Below are positions 10,446 to 19,835 of a DNA stretch of 64,000 nucleotides, one piece after another. The notes beneath the pieces are model-generated. The model searched no databases. It was not told the DNA's origin and saw only the letters and a list, made by a program, of their open reading frames with translations. The translations under genes were made by a program, and so were the position numbers. This DNA comes from an uncultured Methylocystaceae bacterium (lineage in GTDB: Bacteria; Pseudomonadota; Alphaproteobacteria; Rhizobiales; Beijerinckiaceae). Each line of letters opens with the position of its first letter. Positions within the stretch are counted from its first letter, which is position 1. The stretch spans positions 1-64,000 of the forward strand of contig CALMZV010000093.1 in assembly GCA_937870755.1 (NCBI GenBank). The letters are read 5' to 3'.

Positions 10446-11422
10446 CGGTCGAACTCCGGAAAACGCGCATCTTTCGTCACGATGTCGGCCGCGCGCCGCG
10501 CGAGCGCCGGCGACAGCAGGAAACCGTGACGATACAGCCCGTTGATGTGGATGCGCCGGTCCCGCACGCGGATGCGCGGCAGATTGTCGGGAAAGGCCGG
10601 CCGCACGTCCGCGCCCGTCTCGACGATTTCGGCCTCGCCGAACGCGGGATGCAGCGTATAGGCCGCCCCCGTCAGTTCCATGAGCGCACGCGCTGTCACC
10701 CGTCCCGGCTCCTCGTTCTCCACCATCGTGGCCCCGATCATATAGGAACCGTCCGGCCGCGGGACGACATAGACCGGATGACGCGGGTGCAGCATGCGCA
10801 CGGGGCGCGAAATCTTCAGCTCGTCGGTAGCCAGCACCAGCATCTCGCCCTTCACGCCGCGCAAATCCGGCAGCGCCTCGCGCGCGGAAAAGCCGCGGCA
10901 GTCGAGCGTCCAGTCGTAACCGTCGGCCGCCGGAGCCTCGGTCGAGACATGCAGCGTCGCGTTCGGCAGACTGCCGAGCGCGCGCGCGATCTCCGCCATC
11001 GCAGCGCGCGGCTCTATATGGGCCTCCTGCGCGAAGAACAGGCCGTAGGGAAAACGGTCGGCCAGGTCGGGCTCGATTTCGCCGATACGGCGCTGGTCGC
11101 ATTCCTCGAAATGGCTGGTGCGTCTGGAAAAGCGCACCACGTCCGGCCGGTCGCGCGGCGGGGCGACGACCAGCGAGCCGTGGCGCTCGGCGACCGGCAG
11201 GGTCCTGGTCCAGAAATCGAGACCCTCCAGTCCCAGTTCCGTGACGATCGGCTCCGCGCTCTCGCGCTCGCACCATGGCGCGATCATGCCGCCGGCGTAG
11301 AACGAACAGCCCTCGCCCGGCCCCGCGCGCCGCTCGAACAGATCGACCGTCGCGCCGCGGCGCGCCAGTTCGAAGGCCGCGGTCAGCCCGACAATTCCCG
11401 CTCCGACGACGCATACGCGCAT
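10442..11422 (-). CDS. thiO: glycine oxidase ThiO
   Basis: FAD-dependent glycine oxidase of 326 residues that supplies dehydroglycine for thiazole synthesis under aerobic conditions, replacing the anaerobic ThiH. The N terminus is the dinucleotide-binding turn VVGAGIVGLTAAFELARRGATV. GCSFYAGGMIAP and a C-terminal INGLYRHGFLLSPA match D-amino-acid-oxidase-fold proteins. ATG 11422 is chosen because the nucleotide-binding strand starts there. A longer frame to 11680 would run through the riboswitch. First gene of the thiOSGE operon. Confidence 0.93.
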   Translation of the reverse strand: MRVCVVGAGIVGLTAAFELARRGATVDLFERRAGPGEGCSFYAGGMIAPWCERESAEPIVTELGLEGLDFWTRTLPVAERHGSLVVAPPRDRPDVVRFSRRTSHFEECDQRRIGEIEPDLADRFPYGLFFAQEAHIEPRAAMAEIARALGSLPNATLHVSTEAPAADGYDWTLDCRGFSAREALPDLRGVKGEMLVLATDELKISRPVRMLHPRHPVYVVPRPDGSYMIGATMVENEEPGRVTARALMELTGAAYTLHPAFGEAEIVETGADVRPAFPDNLPRIRVRDRRIHINGLYRHGFLLSPALARRAADIVTKDARFPEFDR

Positions 11423-11532
11423 GGCTGCGTTCTTTCTTCCGTTCACGGCGCGCCGCCCGGCGCCGGAAGGGCCGCCGCGACGCAAGAGGTTCGCAGGGAG
11501 AGGAAACGGTCGAAGCGGAGCGCTTCGCGGCC

Positions 11533-11646
11533 ATCCCTTCGCCAGTGCGAACTGGATCAGGTTCAAAGGATCGCCGCGCCGCTGGCGGGTTTGCGAGCCC
11601 CAGCGCTGTCGGCCTCTCAGCCCCCTGACGGGGCTCCCCTTGGCGG
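11533..11646 (-). promoter_or_regulatory. TPP riboswitch (THI box)
   Basis: On the minus strand the leader of thiO contains the conserved THI-box core: a GGGG-rich 5' arm, CTGAGA at 11620-11615, and TGAACCTGATC at 11565-11555, then the closing GAAGGGAT. The variable P3 arm lies between. Five bases downstream is a perfect 7-bp hairpin (11511-11517 with 11521-11527) followed by GTTTCC rather than a true U-tract. The expression platform may therefore work on translation or be a weak terminator. Thiamine pyrophosphate binding should switch the operon off. Confidence 0.93.
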
Positions 11647-11689
11647 AGCGTATTTGGGGCCGGCGGGTCGGCGCCGTCAAGCGGGCGGG

Positions 11690-12547
11690 TCAGGCGCCGG
11701 GATTGATCGGCCGGTTTTCCGTCCAGTCCCAGGTCCCCTGGTCGCGGTTGCGGACGGCTTCCTTCCAGCCGACCTCCTCCGCGCGGCGCTTGAAATTGAA
11801 CCCCTCCGGCGAGTGGCGGGTGATTCCGTCGAACAGCGTGGCGAACATCTGCGTGTGTCTCAGCCCCATCGCCTCGATCGCCTGGTTGATCATCAGCTTC
11901 TGCATCATGAGCTGGTTGATCGGCACGCTCGCCATGCGTTCGGCGAGCCGCTCCACTTCGGCGTCGAGATTCTCACGCGCGACGGCCTTGTGAACGAGGC
12001 CAATACGCGCGGCCTCTGCTCCGTCGATCTTGTCGCCCGTGAACAACATGCGCTTGGCCTGCTCCGGCCCCAGCCGATAGACCCACATGGCGGTCGTCGG
12101 ACAGCCCCAGACCCGCGCGGGCATGTAGCCGATCTGCGCCTTGTCCTCCATCACCACCAGATCGCTGCACAGCGCGATGTCGGAGCCGCCGGCCACGGCG
12201 TAGCCGTGCACCTTGCAGACGACCGGTCGGTAGGAGCGCCACAGCGACATGAACAACTCGGTGTTGCGCATCATGAACGCATAGTCCTGCATCGGATCCC
12301 ACAGCGGGATGTCGTCGGACGACTGGCGCTCCCTCGACTGGGCGTAATAGGTCAGGTCATAACCGGCGCAGAAGCCGGGCCCATTGCCCGACAGCACGAT
12401 GACATGCACGCCGCGGTCGCCGTTGGCGCGCGCCACGCAATCGGCGAGCGCCTGCGGAACCTCGTCGTCGATGGCGTTCATCACCTGCGGCCGGTTGAGC
12501 GTGATGCGCGCGATGCGACCGTCCTTTTCGTAGAGAACCTTGTCCAT
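11690..12547 (-). CDS. crotonase-fold protein lacking the usual catalytic glutamates
   Basis: Enoyl-CoA hydratase/isomerase superfamily protein of 285 residues. The CoA-binding and oxyanion-hole parts are present (ARITLNRPQVMNAI, GFCAGYDL, KVHGYAVAGGSD). In classical hydratases the general acid/base residues are two Glu about 20 residues apart (GGGCE and QPE in rat mitochondrial crotonase). Here the first is Asp123 in GGSD, and the second position falls in YMPARVWG, which has no Glu. So water addition to enoyl-CoA is not assured; another crotonase reaction is possible. ATG 12547 follows a strong GGAGG. It stands alone between the thi operon and the acyltransferase gene. Confidence 0.85.
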   Translation of the reverse strand: MDKVLYEKDGRIARITLNRPQVMNAIDDEVPQALADCVARANGDRGVHVIVLSGNGPGFCAGYDLTYYAQSRERQSSDDIPLWDPMQDYAFMMRNTELFMSLWRSYRPVVCKVHGYAVAGGSDIALCSDLVVMEDKAQIGYMPARVWGCPTTAMWVYRLGPEQAKRMLFTGDKIDGAEAARIGLVHKAVARENLDAEVERLAERMASVPINQLMMQKLMINQAIEAMGLRHTQMFATLFDGITRHSPEGFNFKRRAEEVGWKEAVRNRDQGTWDWTENRPINPGA

Positions 12548-12610
12548 GTCCTTCCTCCATGACGGAAGAAGGACAGGTTCGCCACGACAACACAAGAGCG
12601 GCGCGGGCCC

Positions 12611-13483
12611 TCAGGCGGCGCTCTTTCGCGCGCCGAACCGGCCGAAGAATCGCGGGTCCATCTCCGCCACCGGCATGACGACGAACAGGTCTGTGACGCC
12701 GAACTGCCGATCGACGTAGACGCCGTCGCCGAACCGCGCCCCGCAGCGCAGATATGAGCGGATGAGCGGCGGCAGCTCGCGCTCGCCGGCGCGCAATGCG
12801 GCTTCGTCGCACGGCTCCTGCGGGTGCGTCGCGGCAGGCGGTGCGCCATGCAGACCGACGCTCCAGGCGTCGGCCGCGCGCGCGCGCGTTTCGACAAACC
12901 GCAGCGCGCGGACGTGGCGCGCGGGGTCGACGCCCGGCAGGCTCGCGCAACCGATCAGAACGTCGATGCGATAATGGTCGACATACATTCCGATGCCGCG
13001 CCACAACAGTTCCAGCGCGCGCGAGCCGCGCCATTGCTTGAGCACACAGGCGCGGCCGAGTTCGGCGAAACGCTTGTCGGCGTGGCGGGCGACGAGCGGT
13101 GCGATATCGAATTCCTGCGCCGAACAGAAACCTCCGAGTTCGTCCGCGGCCGCCTGCGACACGATGCGATAGCAAGCGACGACTTTCGGCTTCACGCGGC
13201 CCAGACGGTTCACCGCGGCGTGATCGACCACGATCAGGTGATCGGCCGCCTTGTCGTAGCGGCAGACGTCGCGGCGGATGAGGGCGGCGGTGCGGTCGGC
13301 GCGCGCGGCGCCTTCCTCGTAGAACACCTTGTAGCGCAGCCGCTGCGCCTTCCGGATTTCCTTCTTGCTCTCGGCGATGCGCAATTCCAGCGCGCCGACG
13401 CGCAGCAACGTTCCGCGCAGCGTCGCGCGCGGCTTGCGTTTGGGGAAAGGCAACAACCGGCCGAAGCCGTTCTGTGCGGTCAT
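12611..13483 (-). CDS. OlsB-like GNAT acyltransferase
   Basis: 290 residues related to the OlsB/hemolysin-type acyl-ACP N-acyltransferases (Acetyltransf_5 fold). The N-terminal part shows LELRIAESKKEIRKAQRLRY followed by KVFYEEG. Then come DHLIVVDH, a VACYRIVSQ strand, and FAELGRACVLKQWRGSRALELLWRGI, which resembles the acyl-donor region of OlsB. OlsB makes lyso-ornithine lipid from ornithine and 3-hydroxyacyl-ACP. No olsA is adjacent, so the substrate is uncertain. ATG 13483 is chosen; TTG 13561 would add 26 residues with no family match. It lies downstream of ptsN on the same strand. Confidence 0.8.
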   Translation of the reverse strand: MTAQNGFGRLLPFPKRKPRATLRGTLLRVGALELRIAESKKEIRKAQRLRYKVFYEEGAARADRTAALIRRDVCRYDKAADHLIVVDHAAVNRLGRVKPKVVACYRIVSQAAADELGGFCSAQEFDIAPLVARHADKRFAELGRACVLKQWRGSRALELLWRGIGMYVDHYRIDVLIGCASLPGVDPARHVRALRFVETRARAADAWSVGLHGAPPAATHPQEPCDEAALRAGERELPPLIRSYLRCGARFGDGVYVDRQFGVTDLFVVMPVAEMDPRFFGRFGARKSAA

Positions 13484-13600
13484 GAGAGGGTCCCGAATCG
13501 TCGCGTCGCCTCCTGGCGACACATACGAAGAGGCCACACCCGCCTCACGCCGCCATGACAAACCGGCGACGTTTCGACGACACGCCGGCGGAACGTTCGC

Positions 13601-14065
13601 TCAGGCCGCGCTCGGCGCCTGATCGCGCACGAGGATCGAATACAGCGCGGAAGCGTCGCGCGTGGCGCGCAGCGTGGAGACGATCCTGGAATCGCGCAAC
13701 AGACGCGCGATGCGCGACAGCGCGTTGAGATGATCGGCGCCCGCCGATTCCGGCGCCACCAGGAGAAACACCAGATCGACCGGCGCATCGTCCAGCGCCT
13801 CGAAATCGACCGGCCGCTCCAGCCGCGCGAACACGCCGAAAATCTTCGGGCATTTAGGCAGTTTGCCGTGGGGGATGGCGATGCCGGCGCCGATGGCGGT
13901 GGAGCCCAGCCGCTCGCGCTGGATGAGCGCGTCGAAAATGTCGCGCGCGGCCATGCCGGAGACCTGCGCGGCCTTTTCGGCAAGCTCCTGCAACGCCTGT
14001 TTCTTGCTGTTGGCCTTGAGGGCCGGGACCACCGCGTTCGGGGTCACAAGGTCGTTCAACGGCAT
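13601..14065 (-). CDS. ptsN: nitrogen PTS EIIA protein
   Basis: EIIA-Ntr of 154 residues, the terminal phospho-acceptor of the regulatory PTS. The phosphorylated His lies in the conserved IPHGKL after GAGIAIPHG. SGMAARDIFDALIQRERLGSTAIG precedes it and FLLVAPESAGADHL follows. It regulates potassium and nitrogen-linked functions by protein contact and has no transport role. ATG 14065 (MPLNDLVTP) is the family start. It is 88 bp downstream of hpf in the usual rpoN cluster. Confidence 0.95.
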   Translation of the reverse strand: MPLNDLVTPNAVVPALKANSKKQALQELAEKAAQVSGMAARDIFDALIQRERLGSTAIGAGIAIPHGKLPKCPKIFGVFARLERPVDFEALDDAPVDLVFLLVAPESAGADHLNALSRIARLLRDSRIVSTLRATRDASALYSILVRDQAPSAA

Positions 14066-14153
14066 CGTCGCCCATCCCATCGAGCGCTGTCGTCGCATCG
14101 CGGCGCCGGCGCTCCCGCTTCCCGCGCGGAAGCAGGAACGGCGCCGCACGCAC

Positions 14154-14753
14154 TCAGCCGCTCGTCTTACCCGACCCGTTACGGTCCTCGGCGGCCGGAT
14201 CGATCCAGCCGATATTGCCGTCGTTGCGGCGATAAATGACGTTCACCCTGCCGGTGGCGGCATGGCGGAACGGCAGGACGGTCACGCCCGTCAGATCGAG
14301 TTCGATGACGGCGGCCGCGATGGTCATGCTGGCCAGACGCGTGGTCGTCTCGGCGATCACGGTCGGCGAGAATTCCGCGTCGTGCGGCGCCTCGACCTCT
14401 TCGTCCGGCGCCTCGAGCACGTAGCTCGACACGATCTCGCCGCCCCCCGGCGCGCCGTGCTTGTGGGCCTTCAGCCGGCTCTTGTAACGGCGCAACCGCT
14501 TCTCGATCCGCTCGGCCGCCTGATCGAAACAGGCGTAGGGCTCCTGCGCGCGACCGTCGGCCTGGATGGTCACGCCGGAGGCCAGATGCAGCGTGCAGTC
14601 GCTGCGAAACCCCGAACCTTCGGGCGCGATGGTCACATGGCCGCTGACCGACCCGTCGAAATATTTGCCCGTGGCGACGGCGAGTTTCTCCTGCACATGG
14701 GTGCGCAGCGCCTCGCCGATGTTCATGTTCTTTCCGGAAACCCGCAACGACAT
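14154..14753 (-). CDS. hpf: long-form ribosome hibernation promoting factor
   Basis: 199 residues, the long form that joins 70S ribosomes into inactive 100S dimers. The N-terminal S30AE domain (about 1-110) starts MSLRVSGKNMNIGEALRTHV and has basic helices near RIEKRLRRYKSRLKAHKHG. After an acidic linker a C-terminal dimerisation domain (about 140-195) contains DLTGVTVLPFRHAATGRVNVIYRR and ends GNIGWIDP. A GAGGAA ribosome binding site precedes ATG 14753. The neighbours rpoN and ptsN are conserved partners of this gene in alphaproteobacteria. The 287-bp gap upstream shows no clear promoter to me. Confidence 0.95.
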   Translation of the reverse strand: MSLRVSGKNMNIGEALRTHVQEKLAVATGKYFDGSVSGHVTIAPEGSGFRSDCTLHLASGVTIQADGRAQEPYACFDQAAERIEKRLRRYKSRLKAHKHGAPGGGEIVSSYVLEAPDEEVEAPHDAEFSPTVIAETTTRLASMTIAAAVIELDLTGVTVLPFRHAATGRVNVIYRRNDGNIGWIDPAAEDRNGSGKTSG

Positions 14754-15040
14754 ATGTTCCTCGGTTCTTCCCCGGCATCCGACCGGGCGCATGCGCGCCG
14801 CCGGACCCCGCCCTCGCGCGAGCCCGCGCGCCCGCTCAAGCGGACATGGACGCGCGACCGCGAAATCTCAATCCCCGTCTGGCCCCTCGCCGGGTCGCAC
14901 GACCGGGCATGCGACCGACAGCTGCAGCGCCCGGTTGGGGGCGCTTGGAGCGGGCAAACCGTTATGAGCGTCGCCGGGCGAAGTCAACCGCGCCGCCGGC
15001 TCCCGCGCGCGCCGTTCCCGATATTCACATGGGCGCCCGT

Positions 15041-16588
15041 CTAAAGCGTCGCCTTTTCGCGACGGCGCTCGACGGATGAGGGAATGCGCAGGCTCTCCCG
15101 ATATTTGGCGACCGTGCGGCGCGCGATGTCGATATTGGCCTCGCGCAGCCGGGCGACGATGGCGTCGTCCGACAGAATCGCGTTCTCCGTCTCCTGGTCG
15201 ATGAGCTGCTTGATGCGATGGCGCACCGCCTCGGCCGAATGAGCCTGGCCGCCGTGGTCGGCCTGAATGGCGGCGGTGAAGAAATATTTCATCTCGTACA
15301 GGCCGCGCGGGGTGGCCATGTATTTGTTGGAGGTGACGCGCGAGACGGTCGATTCGTGCATGCCGATCGCCGCCGCGATGGCGCGCAGGTTGAGCGGACG
15401 CAGGCGCTCCACGCCATAGGCGAGGAACCCGTCCTGCTGGCGCACGATTTCGCTCGCCACCTTGAGAATGGTGCGGGCGCGCTGCTCCAGGCTGCGGGTA
15501 AGCCAGTTGGCGTTCTGGAGGCAGGTGGCGACGAAGGCGCGGCTTTCCTCGTCCGGCCGGGCGGCGTTGACGCGGGCGGCGTAGGACTGGTTGACCAGCA
15601 CGCGCGGCAGCACATCCGTGTTCAGCTCCACCTTCCAGCCGCCGTCCGCGGCCGCTGTCACCACGACGTCCGGGATGACCGGCTGGACCGGCTCGCCGCC
15701 GAAGGCGCGGCCGGGCCGGGGGTCGAGCCGGCGGATCTCGCCGACCATTTCGGCGAGGTCCTCGTCGTCGACGCCGCACAGTTTGCGCAATTGCGCGAAA
15801 TCCCGTTTGGCGAGCAGCGGCAGGTTGGCGACCAGCGCCTGCATGGCCGGGTCGAACCGGTCGCGCTCCTTCAGCTGGATCGCCAGACATTCGGCCAGAT
15901 CGCGCGCGCCGACGCCGCTCGGCTCGAAGGTCTGGACGGTCGCCAGCGCCGCCTCCACCCGCGCGGGCGCGGCGCCAAGACGCCGGGCGATGTCGTCCAC
16001 GCTCTCGCGCAGATAGCCCTGCTCGTCGATCGCCTCGATGATGGCGCGGCCGATCAACCGGTCGCGCGCATCGGCGCAGGCCACCGAAAGCTGGGCTTCG
16101 AGATGTTCGGGCAGGCTCGGACGCGCCGCCACGTAGGCTTCGAGATTGGGGCTCTCCAGCCCGCCGCCGCCCACGCCCGGCGCACCGGTCCAGGCGGCCT
16201 GCGACAGGCCGTTGTCGTCGCCGGGGGCGCCAGCGGTCGCTGTCACGGGCTGCTCCACGTCGAAGGTGTTGGACACATCCGACCCCATTTCGGCCGAAAG
16301 CGCGCCCGTCTCGATCGGCAGTTCGGCGCGCTCCCAGTCGGTCGCGGCCGCCGCCTCGAGCGCGGAGGCGCGTTCCTGCGCCGCCGCATAGCGGTCGATG
16401 GCCGAGACCGGCTCGGCCGCGGCGGCCTCGTCCTCCCGCTCCAGCAGCGGGTTGCGGTCCAGCTCCTCCTGCACGAAGGACGCCAGTTCCAGATGCGACA
16501 GTTGCAGCAGCTTGATCGCCTGCAGAAGCTGCGGCGTCATCACCAGCGACTGGCCCTGTCGCAGCATGAGACGGGTGGTCAACGCCAT
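15041..16588 (-). CDS. rpoN: RNA polymerase sigma-54 factor
   Basis: Sigma-54 of 515 residues. Region I at the N terminus is Gln/Leu-rich (LRQGQSLVMTPQLLQAIKLL), which contacts enhancer-binding AAA proteins. An acidic region II follows, and a long core-binding part spans about 140-380. The C terminus has the RpoN box ARRTVAKYRESL that reads the -24 element. Length and domains are complete. It is 214 bp downstream of lptB, so it may have its own promoter, but I see no sharp -35/-10 pair. Confidence 0.97.
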   Translation of the reverse strand: MALTTRLMLRQGQSLVMTPQLLQAIKLLQLSHLELASFVQEELDRNPLLEREDEAAAAEPVSAIDRYAAAQERASALEAAAATDWERAELPIETGALSAEMGSDVSNTFDVEQPVTATAGAPGDDNGLSQAAWTGAPGVGGGGLESPNLEAYVAARPSLPEHLEAQLSVACADARDRLIGRAIIEAIDEQGYLRESVDDIARRLGAAPARVEAALATVQTFEPSGVGARDLAECLAIQLKERDRFDPAMQALVANLPLLAKRDFAQLRKLCGVDDEDLAEMVGEIRRLDPRPGRAFGGEPVQPVIPDVVVTAAADGGWKVELNTDVLPRVLVNQSYAARVNAARPDEESRAFVATCLQNANWLTRSLEQRARTILKVASEIVRQQDGFLAYGVERLRPLNLRAIAAAIGMHESTVSRVTSNKYMATPRGLYEMKYFFTAAIQADHGGQAHSAEAVRHRIKQLIDQETENAILSDDAIVARLREANIDIARRTVAKYRESLRIPSSVERRREKATL

Positions 16589-16802
16589 ACGATTACTCGC
16601 CTTGCAGCTACTCGCCTTGCAGCCGGTCGCGGGCCATTCGACCGCGCGCCCAGATTACGGCCCGATTCTTGCTTGTAAAGGGTAGAGCGGCGGCGCGGCC
16701 GGCGCAATCTGAATACGGCAATTTGGCCCGGCGCGGTTAAGAACCGCCTCAGCCGCATGGTTAAATCCACTAAAATCCGGCGCGCGGGCCGCTGGGCGCG
16801 GA

Positions 16803-17618
<816 letters not shown>

Positions 17619-17840
17619 CGCCGCGCCGTCGCGCTTCAGGCGGGCGAACGCCGCCGCCAGCGGACTGCGGCCAGACGATGCGGGGTCAAGGGGCGCGTGC
17701 AACGGGAGAACCGGCCTGCTGGAGCGCCGGTCGACCGGGCCCGGCGTTTACGCCGGGGACGCCGGTCAGCCAACTGTCCATGATGGAATTGTTTCGAACA
17801 ACACTATCGATCTAGCGTTCCCCGCGGAGGCGCGCAACGC

Positions 17841-18389
17841 TCAATTCTTCGGAGCCGGCTTCGTGCTGTCGCGCGGCGTGAACACGCTCTGCACCCGACC
17901 GGAGCGCCCCCCCTCCACCATCGCGCGCGAGGATCCCAGATCGTAGATCAGCCGGTCGCCGCGCGTGACGTCGGTCCCCTCGGTCAACGTGACGTTGCCT
18001 ATGAGGTACCACTTGTTCTCCTTGCGGTCGTAGACGCCGGAATCGCCCGTGCCGGTCTTGTCCTTCTGGACGACCGTGACCGGCCCCTTCAGCTCGATGC
18101 GGCGGACGGAGGCCTGCGAACTGTCGGCGGCGGCCTTGTCGAGATAGATGGTCATGGCGGAGGCGCGCACCTTGGTCGCGCCCTGGGCCGCGATGACGTC
18201 GCCGGTGTAGACGAGCTTCTGTTCCTTGTCGAAATAGTCGAGCTTGGCGGCGTCGACCTTGTAGGGTTCCTTCGCCGAGGCGCCGGGCAGCATGCCGGCG
18301 GCGCGCGCCGGCGCGGCCGGAGCCACGGCGAACATCGCCGCAAGCGTGGCTGCAAGCATCGGCGGAAGCAGGACGTTTCGTCTGGTCAT
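17841..18389 (-). CDS. lptA: LPS transport periplasmic bridge protein LptA
   Basis: Periplasmic OstA-like beta-jellyroll protein of 182 residues that forms the bridge carrying LPS across the periplasm. A signal peptide ends near residue 30 (ARA). The mature part shows the repeating strands VDAAKLDYFDKEQKLVYTGDVIAAQG, MTIYLDK, VRRIELKGPVTVVQ and a C-terminal TRGDRLIYDLGSSRA. Its start overlaps the lptC stop by 4 bp. Confidence 0.93.
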   Translation of the reverse strand: MTRRNVLLPPMLAATLAAMFAVAPAAPARAAGMLPGASAKEPYKVDAAKLDYFDKEQKLVYTGDVIAAQGATKVRASAMTIYLDKAAADSSQASVRRIELKGPVTVVQKDKTGTGDSGVYDRKENKWYLIGNVTLTEGTDVTRGDRLIYDLGSSRAMVEGGRSGRVQSVFTPRDSTKPAPKN

Positions 18390-19102
18390 TGGGTTTGGCC
18401 CGTTCCGCTCTCGCCCGGCGCGCTCGCGCCCGCCGGATCGTTGTCGGCGATGGAGAAGATGGACCGCACGCCGCCCTCGAACGTCACCGTGCGCTCGTTC
18501 TCCACGAAGGTCGCCCCCGCGCCCTCGATTTCGGCGCCCGGCAGGCGCACCACCACCGGGGTGTTCGACACCACCTTGCCGGCGCGCAGGTCCACCGCCG
18601 CCCGTTCGAGGCTCATGTCGTAGCGGCGGTCGCTGAGAACGCGGATCGGTCCCGTCAGATCGAGACTGTCGGGACCGGCGTCGTAAACGCCCCTGGCGGC
18701 CTCGATGCGCGTGGTGGAGCCGTCCGCCGAGCCGAGCCGGGCGTCGACCTCCTGCAGTTCGAACACTTTCGGCCGCGTCGTATCCTGCACCACCGCCTTC
18801 GCCCGGATTTCGTAGGGCTGGCCATCGTTGCGCCAGCCCGACAGGCGCGGGCGCTCCATGGTGATACGGGTGCCGCTCAGCCCCACGCGGGCGATGGAAA
18901 AGCCGAGCTGAAGCCGGTTCAACGGATCGAACGCCAGCACGAAGCCGATGAGCGCGACGACCGAGATGCAGGTGATGACAATCGCCCGGCGCAGGAAGCG
19001 CACGCGCTGGCTGTGACGACGCGAGTCGACGAAAGCCGTCGGCCGCTGCGCGTAATTCGCGAACGGCGCGCGCTCGTCGTAGGGCGGCGTCACATCGGTC
19101 AT
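18386..19102 (-). CDS. lptC: LPS export protein LptC
   Basis: Bitopic inner-membrane protein of 238 residues that receives LPS from LptB2FG and passes it to LptA. A cytoplasmic tail of about 38 residues precedes one transmembrane helix (AIVITCISVVALIGFVLAF). A periplasmic OstA-like domain follows (ITMERPRLSGW, ARGVYDAGPDSLDLTGPIRV). It lies between rnd and lptA and is translationally coupled to lptA. Confidence 0.92.
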   Translation of the reverse strand: MTDVTPPYDERAPFANYAQRPTAFVDSRRHSQRVRFLRRAIVITCISVVALIGFVLAFDPLNRLQLGFSIARVGLSGTRITMERPRLSGWRNDGQPYEIRAKAVVQDTTRPKVFELQEVDARLGSADGSTTRIEAARGVYDAGPDSLDLTGPIRVLSDRRYDMSLERAAVDLRAGKVVSNTPVVVRLPGAEIEGAGATFVENERTVTFEGGVRSIFSIADNDPAGASAPGESGTGQTQ

Positions 19103-19190
19103 CGCAAGGTCTTCTGTCGGTTTCGTCCGTTCTCTCCCCTCAAGGGGACCAACACCGGCGCTTTGGCGAAGATAAGGCGCAGACGCAACC

Positions 19191-19805
19191 TTATTCGTGA
19201 CTGAATATGTCTTTCTCCGCCCAGCCCATCAAGTCCAGCCGCGCGCGCGCCGGCAGGAAGGCGAAACATTCAGCCGCGATCCCGGCCCTGCCCTCGCGCG
19301 CCAGCATGGCGTCGAGCTTCTCGCGCAATTGATGGAGATAGAGAACGTCGGCGGCGGCGTAGGCGAGTTGCGCCTCGCTCAGCCGCTCCGCGCCCCAGTC
19401 GGAGGACTGCTGCTGTTTCGACATGTCGACGCCCGCAAGCTCGCGCGCAAGATCCCTCAGTCCGTGGCGATCGGTATAGGTGCGCGCGAGTTTGGACGCG
19501 ATCTTGGTGCAATAGACCGGCCCCGGCATGAAGCCGAAGGTGCGGCAGAGAATGGCGATATCGAACCGCGCGAAGTGGAAGATCTTCGTCACGCCCGGAT
19601 CGGCCAGCAGGCGCTCGAGATTGGGCGCGCGCGTCTGCCCGCGCGCAATGCGCACCACATCCGCCGAGCCGTCGCCGCGCGACAGCTGAACGACGCACAG
19701 CCGGTCGCGATGGGGATCGAGCCCCATCGTTTCGGTGTCGATGGCGACCGACGCGCCGAACCGCGCGTCGTCCGGCAGGTCGCCCTCGTGCAGGCGGATG
19801 GTCAT
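19191..19805 (-). CDS. rnd: ribonuclease D-like 3'-5' exonuclease
   Basis: DEDDy exonuclease of 204 residues. Exo I is AIDTETMGLD, Exo II is FHFARFDIAIL, and Exo III is the Tyr-containing YAAADVLYL. It is about half the length of Escherichia coli RNase D (375) because it consists of the nuclease domain only and lacks the HRDC domains. This short type is normal in alphaproteobacteria next to lptC. The likely role is 3' trimming of tRNA precursors or other small RNAs. Confidence 0.9.
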   Translation of the reverse strand: MTIRLHEGDLPDDARFGASVAIDTETMGLDPHRDRLCVVQLSRGDGSADVVRIARGQTRAPNLERLLADPGVTKIFHFARFDIAILCRTFGFMPGPVYCTKIASKLARTYTDRHGLRDLARELAGVDMSKQQQSSDWGAERLSEAQLAYAAADVLYLHQLREKLDAMLAREGRAGIAAECFAFLPARARLDLMGWAEKDIFSHE

Positions 19806-19835
19806 GAACAGGTCCCCCGTCTCGATCGTTCGCGA

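Noticed and set aside
14754-15040. Sigma-54 or strong sigma-70 promoter before hpf
   Set aside because: No TGGCAC-N5-TTGC pattern or convincing -35/-10 pair was found in this 287-bp gap.
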